From: Halodesulfovibrio aestuarii DSM 17919 = ATCC 29578
GTDB taxonomy: Bacteria; Desulfobacterota; Desulfovibrionia; Desulfovibrionales; Desulfovibrionaceae
Reading direction: 5' to 3'
Length of the DNA: 64,000 bases
NCBI RefSeq assembly: GCF_000384815.1
Contig: NZ_ARQF01000017.1
Coordinates: 121,874-185,873, forward strand
Positions within the stretch are counted from its first letter, which is position 1. Each line of letters starts with the position of its first letter. Position numbers and translations under genes: made by a program. The notes below the pieces were generated by a model. The model ran no database searches and was not told the origin of the DNA. It was given only the letters and a program-made list of their open reading frames with translations. This document shows, in pieces, positions 9,461 to 17,519 of this stretch.

Positions 9461-10126
9461 TTATATGCCACTGTGCAGAGGCAGATACATAAATCGAATA
9501 AGCGTGATGAGACCTATAAAGATGAAGCCGCCCATAAGTGCGTTTTCTCTTTTTTTATACCATGTACGGTTGTCCTTTGTGATGACGCCGTATTTTACCC
9601 CGATGCGGTAAAAACCGATGCCTACGTGGATTTCTGCAACTGGGAGAAGGATAAGATAGAACGGCAGCCAGCCTCCGTGCTGGATACGTGCCGCACTCTT
9701 AACTGCTGTAATAGGCAGATCCGTTAATACAACCCACATGTGTATACCGGCCATAATGAGGATGATAAGAGCAGTGGCAACCTGTGCCAGCCACATCCAG
9801 GTGTCACGGTGCTTCATCATAACGCTATGTTTGATGAAGGCGTCTGATTCTGAAACCTTCCACGGCATTTTTCGTGCCGCAAGGAGGAAATGTATAAAGA
9901 TAAGGATGCCAATCAACGGACCACCTACTTGTGCCATGTAGGTAACTTCAAAGAACCACGCAATGGCGTTCATAAGGCCGGGACCTATAATTACACTGGA
10001 AACAAGCAGCATGTGCGCCCATAGGAATAAAATAAGCAGGACGCCGGAGATCATTTGGAGAAGATCCAGACGCCCCTGTGTCTTAGTTTTTGAAGGGGCA
10101 TGTAGAGTGATGGTACTAACGTTCAT
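9461..10126 (-). CDS. frdC: Fumarate reductase cytochrome b subunit
   Basis: A 221-residue integral membrane protein with about five hydrophobic helices. The first is MISGVLLILFLWAHMLLVSS, whose histidine is a likely haem ligand. Others are around LIGILIFIHFLLAARKMPW, TALIILIMAGIHMWVVLTDL and ILLPVAEIHVGIGFYRIGV. Several in-helix histidines match the dihaem menaquinol:fumarate reductase family. The start is preceded by a GGAGG-like site (catcctcc on the plus strand). It is the promoter-proximal gene, with an operator-like inverted repeat about 70-110 bases upstream. Confidence 0.92.
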   Translation of the reverse strand: MNVSTITLHAPSKTKTQGRLDLLQMISGVLLILFLWAHMLLVSSVIIGPGLMNAIAWFFEVTYMAQVGGPLIGILIFIHFLLAARKMPWKVSESDAFIKHSVMMKHRDTWMWLAQVATALIILIMAGIHMWVVLTDLPITAVKSAARIQHGGWLPFYLILLPVAEIHVGIGFYRIGVKYGVITKDNRTWYKKRENALMGGFIFIGLITLIRFMYLPLHSGI

Positions 10127-10195
10127 TATTCATCCTCCATACAAGTTGCATAAAAAAAGTTATTAGTTGTGCATGATAGGTAAAAAAAAGGAACA

Positions 10196-10238
10196 AATCC
10201 ACATGATATATCAATTATATTAGTATATTATGTGGATT
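10196..10238. promoter_or_regulatory. 15-bp inverted repeat upstream of frdC (candidate operator)
   Basis: AATCCACATGATATA (10196-10210) and TATATTATGTGGATT (10224-10238) are inverted copies with one mismatch around an AT-rich 13-base centre. It lies in the frdC promoter region and has no T-tract, so a protein-binding site is more likely than a terminator. Related ATGTGG motifs recur at 10264 and 11149. Confidence 0.5.
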
Positions 10239-10384
10239 AATAAAATGTATATGGTTGAGCGCACATGTGGTGTGAAAAAAGTTCTCTTAAAATCAGCCAA
10301 TCATGATGTTGAAGAGCTGGTTGTGTAAGGAAACAAAGTGGGTATCTTAAGGTGTATTGTGAGAAGTGAGGTGGTGTGAGTGCT

Positions 10385-10975
10385 ACAATAACGTTTGAAG
10401 AAGCGTTATTATTCAGTCCGGGCTAGTTCGGACTCATTCGGGAAAAGGAGTTTCTGATGGTGTTGGGCGGGCTGTTGGATTCCCGGATCTTTTGATGTGA
10501 AAAGCAAACCTTACTAGAGATAACAAATAGGCCCTCTGCGTGGAACAAACGTTCCTATGCAGGCGTTATCAAGGCGATAGTTATCAATGAGCGATGTATG
10601 GAAAACTTGCTCTGTGTATTTAAAACATCTTCTTGCTTATAAGTCCGGACATGTTTGGGTGCATTGTCACGGACTGTAAAGCTGTTGCGCATAGGGTAAA
10701 AAGAAGTTGTTTCATAAAAAGTCAAAAGATCCGGAAAAATCCAACAAATCCTATGAAGGGCAATTCATAGGGAAAACGACTGATTATGCGTGTGGTATAT
10801 CCGAGCGCATAACTTACAGAATGGTATACGGATCGTATAGTTGTCATCGAGTTATGTGTATCGGGCATTGTACCGGCTAATCTCAGTCAGCAAAGCCAAA
10901 CTTCAAAGAGTAACGTTCTTTTAGTGTGTGCACTAAAAAAGCGTACTCCTTTGAATATCTTTTGCTTTTTTCTTC
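10385..10975 (+). ncRNA. Candidate large structured non-coding RNA (~590 nt), family not recognised
   Basis: No open frame of useful size exists on either strand, yet self-complementarity is dense. Local hairpins: AATAACG/CGTTATT (10387-10410); AGTCCG/CGGACT (10415-10434); GATAAC/GTTATC (10519-10570) enclosing CTGCGTGGAAC/GTTCCTATGCAG; AGTCCGGACATG paired with CATTGTCACGGACT (10642-10675, two bulges); CCTATGAA/TTCATAGG (10750-10771). A nested domain (10778-10888) has GACTGATTA/TAATCTCAGTC outside and CGCATAAC/GTTATGTG inside. A long-range helix joins 10474-10495 to 10722-10745 (7+13 bp, one internal loop). The last hairpin (10902-10955: TTCAAAG/CTTTGAA and TTTTAGTG/CACTAAAA) is followed by a T-rich run, fixing the plus strand. 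Consensus motifs of RNase P RNA, tmRNA and SRP RNA are absent. Confidence 0.45.
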
Positions 10976-11032
10976 TTAAAATATGCTAGTAATTTTAAGA
11001 TGTTGTATTGCAAAAGATTTGCCTGCAACAAT

Positions 11033-11067
11033 AAAAAATCTCCTGCTCGTGGTACAGGAGATTTTTT
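11033..11067. terminator. Bidirectional terminator-like hairpin
   Basis: AAAAAATCTCCTG (11033-11045) and CAGGAGATTTTTT (11055-11067) form a 13-bp stem including A/T flanks, with a nine-base loop. It separates the structured-RNA region from the LysR-type gene. Confidence 0.8.
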
Positions 11068-11090
11068 ATAAAAAAGGAGGAAGAGGTCAT

Positions 11091-11144
11091 ATGTATCCAA
11101 ATATCTTATTAAATATGGCAGTACTCACAAGACAAATGAATTAG
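11091..11144 (+). CDS. Possible 17-residue leader peptide upstream of the LysR-type gene
   Basis: ATG at 11091 is preceded by an excellent purine-rich ribosome site (AAAAAGGAGGAAGAGG, 11071-11086) and encodes MYPNILLNMAVLTRQMN before TAG. Nothing else uses that ribosome site. It could be a small translated leader or a small membrane-interacting peptide; no family is recognised. It sits between a terminator and the regulator gene. Confidence 0.35.
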   Translation: MYPNILLNMAVLTRQMN

Positions 11145-11229
11145 CGCATGTGGACACAATAACCGGAGTAGATTTAATTTCAAGTTTATAATATTGAAAG
11201 ATACATTCATTTTTTTTGAAAGAGGATCT

Positions 11230-12141
11230 ATGAATATTACCATCAGGCAAATCGAACTATTCCTTTCGCTAATGCGTAACCCACACATTGGAGCAGTCGC
11301 GCAGGAGCATTTTTTGACGCACTCTGCCGTTTCAATGGCGATTAAAGCATTAGAGCAAACTGTGGGTGAACGATTGTTCGACCGGATCAGCAACAGGCTT
11401 GTACCTAACGAGAATGGTAAAATTCTTATGGAATGTCTTGAGCCTGCCTTTGAGCAGATTCGTGACGTTGAAACGCTGTTTAAGCGTGACAGAATGGCCG
11501 GTGTTCTCCGTGTCGGTGCAAGTTCTACTTTTGCGGATTACATCCTGCCGCAAGTTCTCTATGCATTTAAAAATAAATATCCCCAGAGTCAGATTGAAGT
11601 TATTAACTTCAATTCTGAGAACGTTGTTGAGCATGTCGAAAGTGGAGAGATTAATCTGGGCTTTATTGAAGGTGATTATGAATCACGTTCCGCAGAGTTT
11701 GAAGAAATTTATAAAGAAGAGCTTGTTGTTGTAACTTCCGATAAATATATGGCCGGGTTGCAAGAATACAGATTGTCTGAGCTGTTGGATTTAGATTGGA
11801 TATTACGTGAGCAGGGTTCTGGTACACGCCAGACCATGTGGAATTCTTTGGGGCAGGCCAAAAAAAATCTTAATATTTTTATGGAACTTGAGCATATAGA
11901 AGCGATTAAGTCGGTGCTGAAAAATCCGGGAACACTTAGTTGCATGTCTCCGTTCTGTTTTCAGCGTGAGCTTGCAAAAGGAGAATTATTTCCTGTGCAG
12001 CTCGAAGGAATACGTTTTAAACGCAGTCTTTATGCCGTGATGAACCGACAGAAATATCGTTCCAACCTGTTGAACCAGTTTGTATTTGACGTAAGGGAGC
12101 ACCTTATGAAAATGCTGCCGCAGGTTTCAGCAGAAGACTAG
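11230..12141 (+). CDS. LysR-family transcriptional regulator
   Basis: 303 residues. An N-terminal winged helix-turn-helix (MNITIRQIELFLSLMRNPHI ... HSAVSMAIKALEQTVGERLF) is followed by a two-lobed LysR substrate-binding domain starting near VLRVGASSTFADYILPQVL. I chose ATG 11230 because AGAGGAT lies just upstream; the upstream in-frame start at 11194 has none. TATAAT at 11187-11192 is a plausible -10. The gene lies between the structured-RNA region and cstA and is followed by its own strong terminator. Target genes are unknown; the neighbouring cstA-like transporter and the frd operon are candidates by position only. Confidence 0.92.
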   Translation: MNITIRQIELFLSLMRNPHIGAVAQEHFLTHSAVSMAIKALEQTVGERLFDRISNRLVPNENGKILMECLEPAFEQIRDVETLFKRDRMAGVLRVGASSTFADYILPQVLYAFKNKYPQSQIEVINFNSENVVEHVESGEINLGFIEGDYESRSAEFEEIYKEELVVVTSDKYMAGLQEYRLSELLDLDWILREQGSGTRQTMWNSLGQAKKNLNIFMELEHIEAIKSVLKNPGTLSCMSPFCFQRELAKGELFPVQLEGIRFKRSLYAVMNRQKYRSNLLNQFVFDVREHLMKMLPQVSAED

Positions 12142-12202
12142 TCTGGAAAGATAATCTGTGCTCACATCGGGCGCATGGGAATGAACACGCATTGTTATTG
12201 TT

Positions 12203-12239
12203 GGGGAAAAGCTGAAATCTCAGTTTTTCCCCATTTTTT
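12203..12239 (+). terminator. Strong rho-independent terminator of the LysR-type gene
   Basis: GGGGAAAAGCTGA (12203-12215) pairs along its full 13 bases (one G-U) with TCAGTTTTTCCCC (12220-12232), loop AATC, followed by ATTTTTT. Confidence 0.9.
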
Positions 12240-12378
12240 ATGCGCAATCTCAATGAGCCATTGTAAAAGCACTTTATTTCAGAGAGATAGTGATATTATA
12301 CTAGCTATAACTTCTGTTATTATTCACCGTACACAGAATCTGAAATTTTAGGGAGAAAAGCAACTTAAGGAGAAGGGT

Positions 12379-13839
12379 ATGGCATATTTCTTTTTAGCAG
12401 TAGCTGCGCTGGTTGTTGGGTACCTTGTCTATAGTAAGGTGGTAGAGGCAAACTTCGGTGCGGATACGTGTAGGGCAACTCCGGCGTGCAGGCTAGAGGA
12501 CGGAGTGGATTTTGTTAAGATGAATAAGAAGCAGGCATACCTTATCCAGCTTCTGAATATTGCAGGCCTTGGTCCGATTTTCGGCCCTATTCTTGGAGCG
12601 CTGTACGGCCCGACTGCTCTTGTATGGATAGTTATAGGCAGTATCTTTGCCGGTGGGGTGCATGATTACTTTTCGGGCATGATGTCCGTTCGATATGACG
12701 GTAAATCTATTCCGGATGCTGTGGGGTACAACCTTGGCTCATTCGCCAAGCAGTTCATGAATGTTTTTTCCATCGTTCTCCTGCTTCTTGTAGGTGTTGT
12801 CTTTGTACTTGGGCCAGCAGAGCTTTTGGCCAAAAAAATTAGCTTCGGATTTGATGACATAACCTATGCAAAGTACGCATGGACAGCGGCTATTTTTGGG
12901 TATTACTTCATTGCAACCATTCTTCCTGTGGATAAAATTATTGGTCGCCTCTATCCACTCTTTGCCGTGACCCTGATTATTATGGCCGTAGGTTTAACCA
13001 CCATGCTCATCTGGGACGGCTATGACTTCTATCCAAACGGTCTTTCTCTTGCCAATACCAACCCGCAAGGCTTACCGATCTGGCCGCTCATTTTTATTAC
13101 CATTGCTTGTGGCGCTATCTCCGGTTTCCATGCGACACAGTCTCCGCTCATGTCCCGCTGTATTCCGGATGAAAAATGCGGACGTCCCGTATTTTACGGA
13201 GCTATGATTGGTGAAGGTCTGATCGCACTCGTATGGGCAACTTTGGGTATGACTTTCTACAAAACACCGGAAGCACTTCAGGCCGTAATCTCAAACGGTG
13301 GCCCTGCAGCCGTTGTTGACCAGATTTCTGTTACTCTCATGGGGCCGATAGGCGGCTTTCTCGCTATCATAGGTGTAATCGCATTGCCGATTACCTCTGG
13401 TGATACGGCTTTCCGTTCTGCACGTCTCATTATCGCAGATTTCTTTAAGATGCCGCAGAAGGAAGGCTATAAACGTCTTATCATCGCAGTACCGCTGTTT
13501 GCGATTGGTTTTCTTATCACAAGAACTGAATTTTCTGTTATCTGGCGTTACTTCGGTTTTGCAAACTCAACACTCGCAACAATTGTACTTTGGACAGCCG
13601 GTGTATACCTTGTCCGGCATGCAAAAAACTACTGGATCGCAGTTGTTCCAGCTGTATTTATGACTGGCGTGGTCAGCACCTATCTTGCAAACGCTAAAAT
13701 TGGCTTTAACCTGCCGTATGATATTTCCTGCTGGTTCGGCATAATCGCCAGTATTGGTTGTTTTGTTTGGTTTATGATGAAAAAAGGTTCTATCAAAATC
13801 AATATTGATGCTGAGGATGGTCCCGGGTTCATTGGCTAG
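12379..13839 (+). CDS. cstA: CstA-family carbon starvation transporter
   Basis: A 486-residue polytopic membrane protein. The CstA N-terminal signature is present: MNKKQAYLIQLLNIAGLGPI, FGPILGALYGPTALVWIVIG and AGGVHDYFSGMMSVRYDGKS. GFHATQSPLMSRCIPDEKCG and PITSGDTAFRSARLIIADFF follow in the transporter core. It lacks the long C-terminal extension of the ~700-residue E. coli CstA/BtsT and matches the short form. Characterised relatives import pyruvate or peptides in energy-dependent fashion; the substrate here is an inference. A clear AAGGAG ribosome site precedes the start. It is monocistronic. Confidence 0.9.
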   Translation: MAYFFLAVAALVVGYLVYSKVVEANFGADTCRATPACRLEDGVDFVKMNKKQAYLIQLLNIAGLGPIFGPILGALYGPTALVWIVIGSIFAGGVHDYFSGMMSVRYDGKSIPDAVGYNLGSFAKQFMNVFSIVLLLLVGVVFVLGPAELLAKKISFGFDDITYAKYAWTAAIFGYYFIATILPVDKIIGRLYPLFAVTLIIMAVGLTTMLIWDGYDFYPNGLSLANTNPQGLPIWPLIFITIACGAISGFHATQSPLMSRCIPDEKCGRPVFYGAMIGEGLIALVWATLGMTFYKTPEALQAVISNGGPAAVVDQISVTLMGPIGGFLAIIGVIALPITSGDTAFRSARLIIADFFKMPQKEGYKRLIIAVPLFAIGFLITRTEFSVIWRYFGFANSTLATIVLWTAGVYLVRHAKNYWIAVVPAVFMTGVVSTYLANAKIGFNLPYDISCWFGIIASIGCFVWFMMKKGSIKINIDAEDGPGFIG

Positions 13840-13985
13840 GATCATGTTATCCGCTACCTTTAACGACCAAAGAGAGAACTCACGTTATTTCAATGTCTTT
13901 GTCCGTAGTCTCTCATTCTTTGAGAGCTGCTAAGACTTTTTTATAAAAGAGTTTCCCTTTGAGGTCTCCCCTCTTTAAAAAGATA

Positions 13986-14020
13986 AGGGCTGTCCTACAT
14001 AGTATAGGACTGCCCTTTTA
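13986..14020. terminator. Terminator downstream of cstA
   Basis: AGGGC-T-GTCCTA (13986-13997) pairs with TAGGAC-T-GCCCT (14005-14016), with one T/T mismatch, followed by TTT. Confidence 0.75.
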
Positions 14021-14084
14021 TATTTAAACGAAAGATAGCGGAGCATAAGCCGCAAAGTTGCGCATAAAACGTGCGGATCTCGCA

Positions 14085-14150
14085 GTAGAAAGTCTTTGGA
14101 GAGTCCAGAGAAGCCTTTCTACAGAAAGGTTCTTTGGCCGCCGGAGGCTC
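14085..14150 (-). repeat. Gene-end repeat, type 2
   Basis: Read on the minus strand, this contains GGCGGCCAAAGAACCTTTCT followed by an AAAGGCTTCTC-GACT-TCCAAAG series. The segment at 48250-48345 (also minus) matches it at most positions. It lies immediately downstream of queH. Confidence 0.6.
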
Positions 14151-14202
14151 GTCGAAGACAACAGGTGTCGCAGACTCGCCGAAGGCAGCAGACAAACCGT
14201 AA

Positions 14203-14766
14203 TTATTTCTTCAGCCCACAGGTTTCTTTAAACTCTTTTGCGTAGCGGTCACCTTCTGAGTAGAGGCAGCCGCAGTACTGCTGGCGATAGACGCCCCAGT
14301 CTTTGGAGGTTTCGATACCTTCCTTCCAACCGGTACGAAAATCGCGGTAGAGAAACTTGGCACTTCCACCTTGTGCCATATCTTCCCCAAGCTTTTTAAT
14401 ATCCTCATGCTTTTGCATTTTGGAATAGAGCAGGGTTGTTGTCACATAGTCGAAGTTGCCTTTGCGTCCTATAGAGAACGCGCGCTCCATGCGCATGGCG
14501 TAGCAGTGAAAACAGCGGTTTTCTTCTCTGTAGCATATGGTGCGAAACCATTTTTGCGGATCGTATTCCTGATCACGCATAATGATTTTAATGTCGAACC
14601 GGTTGGCTACTTCAATCGCCCCTTCCCGTCGCCGAAGATATTCTTTGGTCGGGTGGATATTGGGGTTGTAAAAGAAGCCGGTTACTTCCAGTCCTTCGTT
14701 TTGCAGTTCCTTGATCGTTGTAATTGAGCAAGGGCCGCAGCACATGTGCAGAAGTACGCGAGCCAT
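14203..14766 (-). CDS. queH: Epoxyqueuosine reductase QueH
   Basis: A 187-residue protein of the QueH (former DUF208) family, which catalyses the last step of queuosine formation in tRNA in bacteria that lack QueG. The cysteine motifs that hold its metal and [4Fe-4S] sites are visible: HMCCGPCSITTI at the N-terminus, CYREENRCFHCYAMRMERA in the middle, and YRQQYCGCLYSEGDR near the end, together with GFFYNPNIHPTKEYLRR. Length is normal. It starts two bases after the rng stop and is probably translated from the same mRNA. Confidence 0.93.
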   Translation of the reverse strand: MARVLLHMCCGPCSITTIKELQNEGLEVTGFFYNPNIHPTKEYLRRREGAIEVANRFDIKIIMRDQEYDPQKWFRTICYREENRCFHCYAMRMERAFSIGRKGNFDYVTTTLLYSKMQKHEDIKKLGEDMAQGGSAKFLYRDFRTGWKEGIETSKDWGVYRQQYCGCLYSEGDRYAKEFKETCGLKK

Positions 14767-14768
14767 TG

Positions 14769-16238
14769 TTACGCCTTGGCGATTTTGATCTCGATGGACA
14801 CCTTGTAGGTGCTTTCCAGCTCGAGAAGACGTTCGCGCTTTTGGTTAAGCAGATACATTGCAAGTTCACGCTCTGCTTCGAGTTCAAACTTAGCGGAGAT
14901 ATCTTTGTTGTGACGCAGACGGCGCAGCAGGTCTTTAAGAGACTGCAAGGACTGCCATTCCATGTTCCGGCGTGAACCGGAGCCGTTACAGCATGGGCAG
15001 ACTTCTGTACTGATGGACAGTGCGGAAGAACCGAGACGCTGACGGACAATCTGGAGCAGACCGAACCGGCTCATTTTACCTACATCGTGCCGTGCACGGT
15101 CAATCTTCATGGCGTTGCGGAGTGTTTTTTCCACTTCGCGCCAGTGGTTGCGGTCACGCATTTCAATAAAATCGATAACAATCTGACCGCCGATATCCCG
15201 CAGTTTTAGCTGCTGAGCAATGGTCTGGGCTGCTTCCATGTTGGTTTTAAGCGCCATGGATTCAAAATTTGTTTTTCCTGCGATTTTGCCGGAGTTGATG
15301 TCGATAGCCATGAGTGCTTCTGTCTGGTCGAAAACAAGACGGCCGCCTGATGGCAGAACAACTTCACGGGAGTAAATTTGTTCAAGCTGCTTTTGCAGGT
15401 TGAAGCGTTCCCACATGGAGAGTTCCGGTTGGTTATGAATTCGAACCTGAAGTCCGCGACGAGGGAATACGAGTCCTGCAAACTCTTCAACAGCCTCTGC
15501 TGTGCCTTCGTCATCAATCCATACTTCACCTACTTCATCTGTGAGATAGTCGCGTACTGCGCGGGTTGCGAGGTCGCGTTCACGGTAGAGAAGGGAAGGA
15601 GCTTCTTCCGTAGTGGCTTTTTTACGTACTTCTTTCCACATTCTTTTGAGGAACCGTAAGTCACGCAGCAGAGATGTTTTGGGCTGAGCCATGCTGACGG
15701 TACGAACAATTACGCCGAGATCATCACCCGGTTTCTGTTCATCAAAGATTGCTTTTAAGCGTGACCGTTCTTTTTCGTCGTCCACTTTACGGGAAACGCC
15801 AATTTGTTCGCGTCCAGGTGTAAGAACGAGAAAGCGGCCGGGAAGGGATAGATATGAAGTAAGAAACGCACCTTTAGTTCCGGTAGGTTCTTTAACAACC
15901 TGCACCAGAATTTCTTGTCCAGCTTTCAGAACTTTCTGAATTGGAGGGTACTTCTTACCCCGGTTAGGGTCATGCGGCGCGAGAAAATATTCCGGATGTA
16001 CTTCATCAATCTGAAGGAATCCGTTTTTTTCTGCACCATACGAGATAAATGCTGCTTGAAGGTTTGTATCTATGTTGTTGATGACACCTTTGTAGATGTT
16101 ACCTTTGGTTTTCTGTTGATGAACCATTTCAACATAGTATTCTTGTACTAGGCCCTCTTCGGCTAGTAATACTTCAACCTGTTCGCCTGGCAAGGTGCTG
16201 ATAAACATCTTACGCTTGCCTTTGCGTGGTCTGACCAT
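14769..16238 (-). CDS. rng: Ribonuclease G/E family endoribonuclease
   Basis: 489 residues, the size of RNase G, without the long RNase E degradosome scaffold. The S1 domain is near residues 45-125 (GNIYKGVINNIDTNLQAAFI). The DNase I-like catalytic part has VFDQTEALMAIDINSGK with the conserved metal-binding aspartates. The zinc-link is CPCCNGSG near residue 410. It probably processes 16S rRNA ends and initiates mRNA decay. The start at 16238 follows AAAGGA. It is co-transcribed with queH downstream and perhaps with the radical SAM gene upstream (48-base gap). Confidence 0.93.
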   Translation of the reverse strand: MVRPRKGKRKMFISTLPGEQVEVLLAEEGLVQEYYVEMVHQQKTKGNIYKGVINNIDTNLQAAFISYGAEKNGFLQIDEVHPEYFLAPHDPNRGKKYPPIQKVLKAGQEILVQVVKEPTGTKGAFLTSYLSLPGRFLVLTPGREQIGVSRKVDDEKERSRLKAIFDEQKPGDDLGVIVRTVSMAQPKTSLLRDLRFLKRMWKEVRKKATTEEAPSLLYRERDLATRAVRDYLTDEVGEVWIDDEGTAEAVEEFAGLVFPRRGLQVRIHNQPELSMWERFNLQKQLEQIYSREVVLPSGGRLVFDQTEALMAIDINSGKIAGKTNFESMALKTNMEAAQTIAQQLKLRDIGGQIVIDFIEMRDRNHWREVEKTLRNAMKIDRARHDVGKMSRFGLLQIVRQRLGSSALSISTEVCPCCNGSGSRRNMEWQSLQSLKDLLRRLRHNKDISAKFELEAERELAMYLLNQKRERLLELESTYKVSIEIKIAKA

Positions 16239-16286
16239 TGTGAGTCCTTTAAAAAATCCTTTCCGAATGTTGTCGGGACATTCGGA

Positions 16287-17318
16287 CTACTGGCAGGAGT
16301 AGAAAGGCTCATCTGTGTTGAGTGCTGCAGTGCGGTCTGGCTCTGACTTGTAAATATCACCTTCATGCTCCAGTGTGTCCAGTGCTCTTTGGACGTTGGA
16401 TAGAGGAAGGGTGAGAGCAACCGCAAGCTGCGAAGGTGTCTGTGGTCTGCGTTTAAGCGACTCTAGAACACATTGTTTTACAGCTGACCAGTTTTGTTCC
16501 GGCAAGTCTGCAAATTCTCCAGTGGCTGACTGCAAGACAGTCGCTGGGGGTGCGTTTTTTTGTGAAGCATGTTGTGGGCTAGCTGAGCCATTGGCGTCAA
16601 ATCTAGTAATGCATTCTGAGAGTGCGTTCTGCCATACTTTACGTACGTCAGGGTCAACAGCTTTTGCCAAAGAAAAGGCACCGGGTCTGGATAATGTTGT
16701 TACATCAACACGATGAGGCTGTAACTTAGTTACATACTCCTTGAGCAGGGTAAGATTCTCTTGTGAATCATTTATGCCCTGCGACAGTAATATTTCTAGA
16801 AAAATTTTGCCGCTGTATTTTTTGCTGAATTGAACAAGGCATTCAGCAAGCTGTGCGACGATAACCCCCCCGCAGGGGCGATTCAATTTTGTAAATTCTT
16901 TATCTACTAGTGAATCCAGAGAAGGAAGCACGGCATCTGCTTCCATAAGTGCTTCTTGCACTTCTGAATCACATAAGAGTGTACTATTAGTGAGAACAGC
17001 TACAGGGACAGATGGAAGAATCTGTTTGCAGCCCTTGATTATGATGTCTAATTCACTATTTAGACACGGCTCTCCTGAGCCTCCCAGAGTTACGTAATCG
17101 GGTAAATTATCGCAATGTTCATCGCGCCATTGGCGCAATTCGTCCAGCAGATCTTTCGCTGGAACATATGGTTTCCGGGTCAGGGTCAGTTCTTCTGTCT
17201 TGCCGACTTCGCAGTAAAGGCAGTCCATAGAACAGATTCTCTTCCCGAGAAGATCAAGGCCAAGAGAATGACCGAGTCTTCCTGAATAAACCGGACCAAA
17301 AATATATGTAAACTTCAT
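16287..17318 (-). CDS. Radical SAM protein with C-terminal winged-helix extension
   Basis: 343 residues. The AdoMet-cluster motif CSMDCLYCEVG (C-x3-C-x2-C) sits about 30 residues from the start, then TLGGSGEPCLNSELDIII, a typical radical SAM glycine-rich region. VAVLTNSTLL and DAVLPSLDSLVDKEFTKLNR resemble the family of MoaA/wyosine-like proteins that begin MKFTYIFGPVYSGRLG. After residue ~250 there is a linker and then a winged-helix-like tail (SLKRRPQTPSQLAVALTLP). Substrate unknown; neighbours rng, queH and trmI suggest RNA modification, but that is inference. I chose ATG 17318 from the conserved N-terminus rather than the upstream ATG at 17372. Confidence 0.85.
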   Translation of the reverse strand: MKFTYIFGPVYSGRLGHSLGLDLLGKRICSMDCLYCEVGKTEELTLTRKPYVPAKDLLDELRQWRDEHCDNLPDYVTLGGSGEPCLNSELDIIIKGCKQILPSVPVAVLTNSTLLCDSEVQEALMEADAVLPSLDSLVDKEFTKLNRPCGGVIVAQLAECLVQFSKKYSGKIFLEILLSQGINDSQENLTLLKEYVTKLQPHRVDVTTLSRPGAFSLAKAVDPDVRKVWQNALSECITRFDANGSASPQHASQKNAPPATVLQSATGEFADLPEQNWSAVKQCVLESLKRRPQTPSQLAVALTLPLSNVQRALDTLEHEGDIYKSEPDRTAALNTDEPFYSCQ

Positions 17319-17519
17319 GGCAATTACGTTCCGCACTCTGGTATGATTAGTTACTATACTTACAGGCAGCACAAAAGGACAGCTATTATTTCAATCAAAA
17401 AAGTGCCGTAAGTTGGCATGACTGGTATAAAAAACTTGAATTATCAAGATGAGACAGTCTCTTGACAGGTGTCCTATATATAAGTAGGGCGTTGCTCCAA
17501 CCACGGAGGAAAAAAAAAT

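Larger units (their letters stand above)
13840..14202. other. Gap between cstA and queH: terminator plus gene-end repeat
   Basis: The left half holds the cstA terminator. The right half (about 14085-14150) is a member of the GC-rich gene-end repeat. The 66-codon minus-strand frame at 13995-14195 runs through the repeat and terminator and is not considered a gene. Confidence 0.6.

Noticed and set aside
10385..10975. Interpretation as RNase P RNA, tmRNA, SRP RNA, a group II intron or a retron
   Set aside because: None of the universal sequence blocks of those RNAs (for example GAGGAAAGTCC of RNase P, the tmRNA acceptor/tag, an intron domain V) is present, and no reverse transcriptase gene is adjacent.
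13995..14195. 66-codon minus-strand frame after queH
   Set aside because: It is a translation of the gene-end repeat plus the cstA terminator, with no ribosome site.
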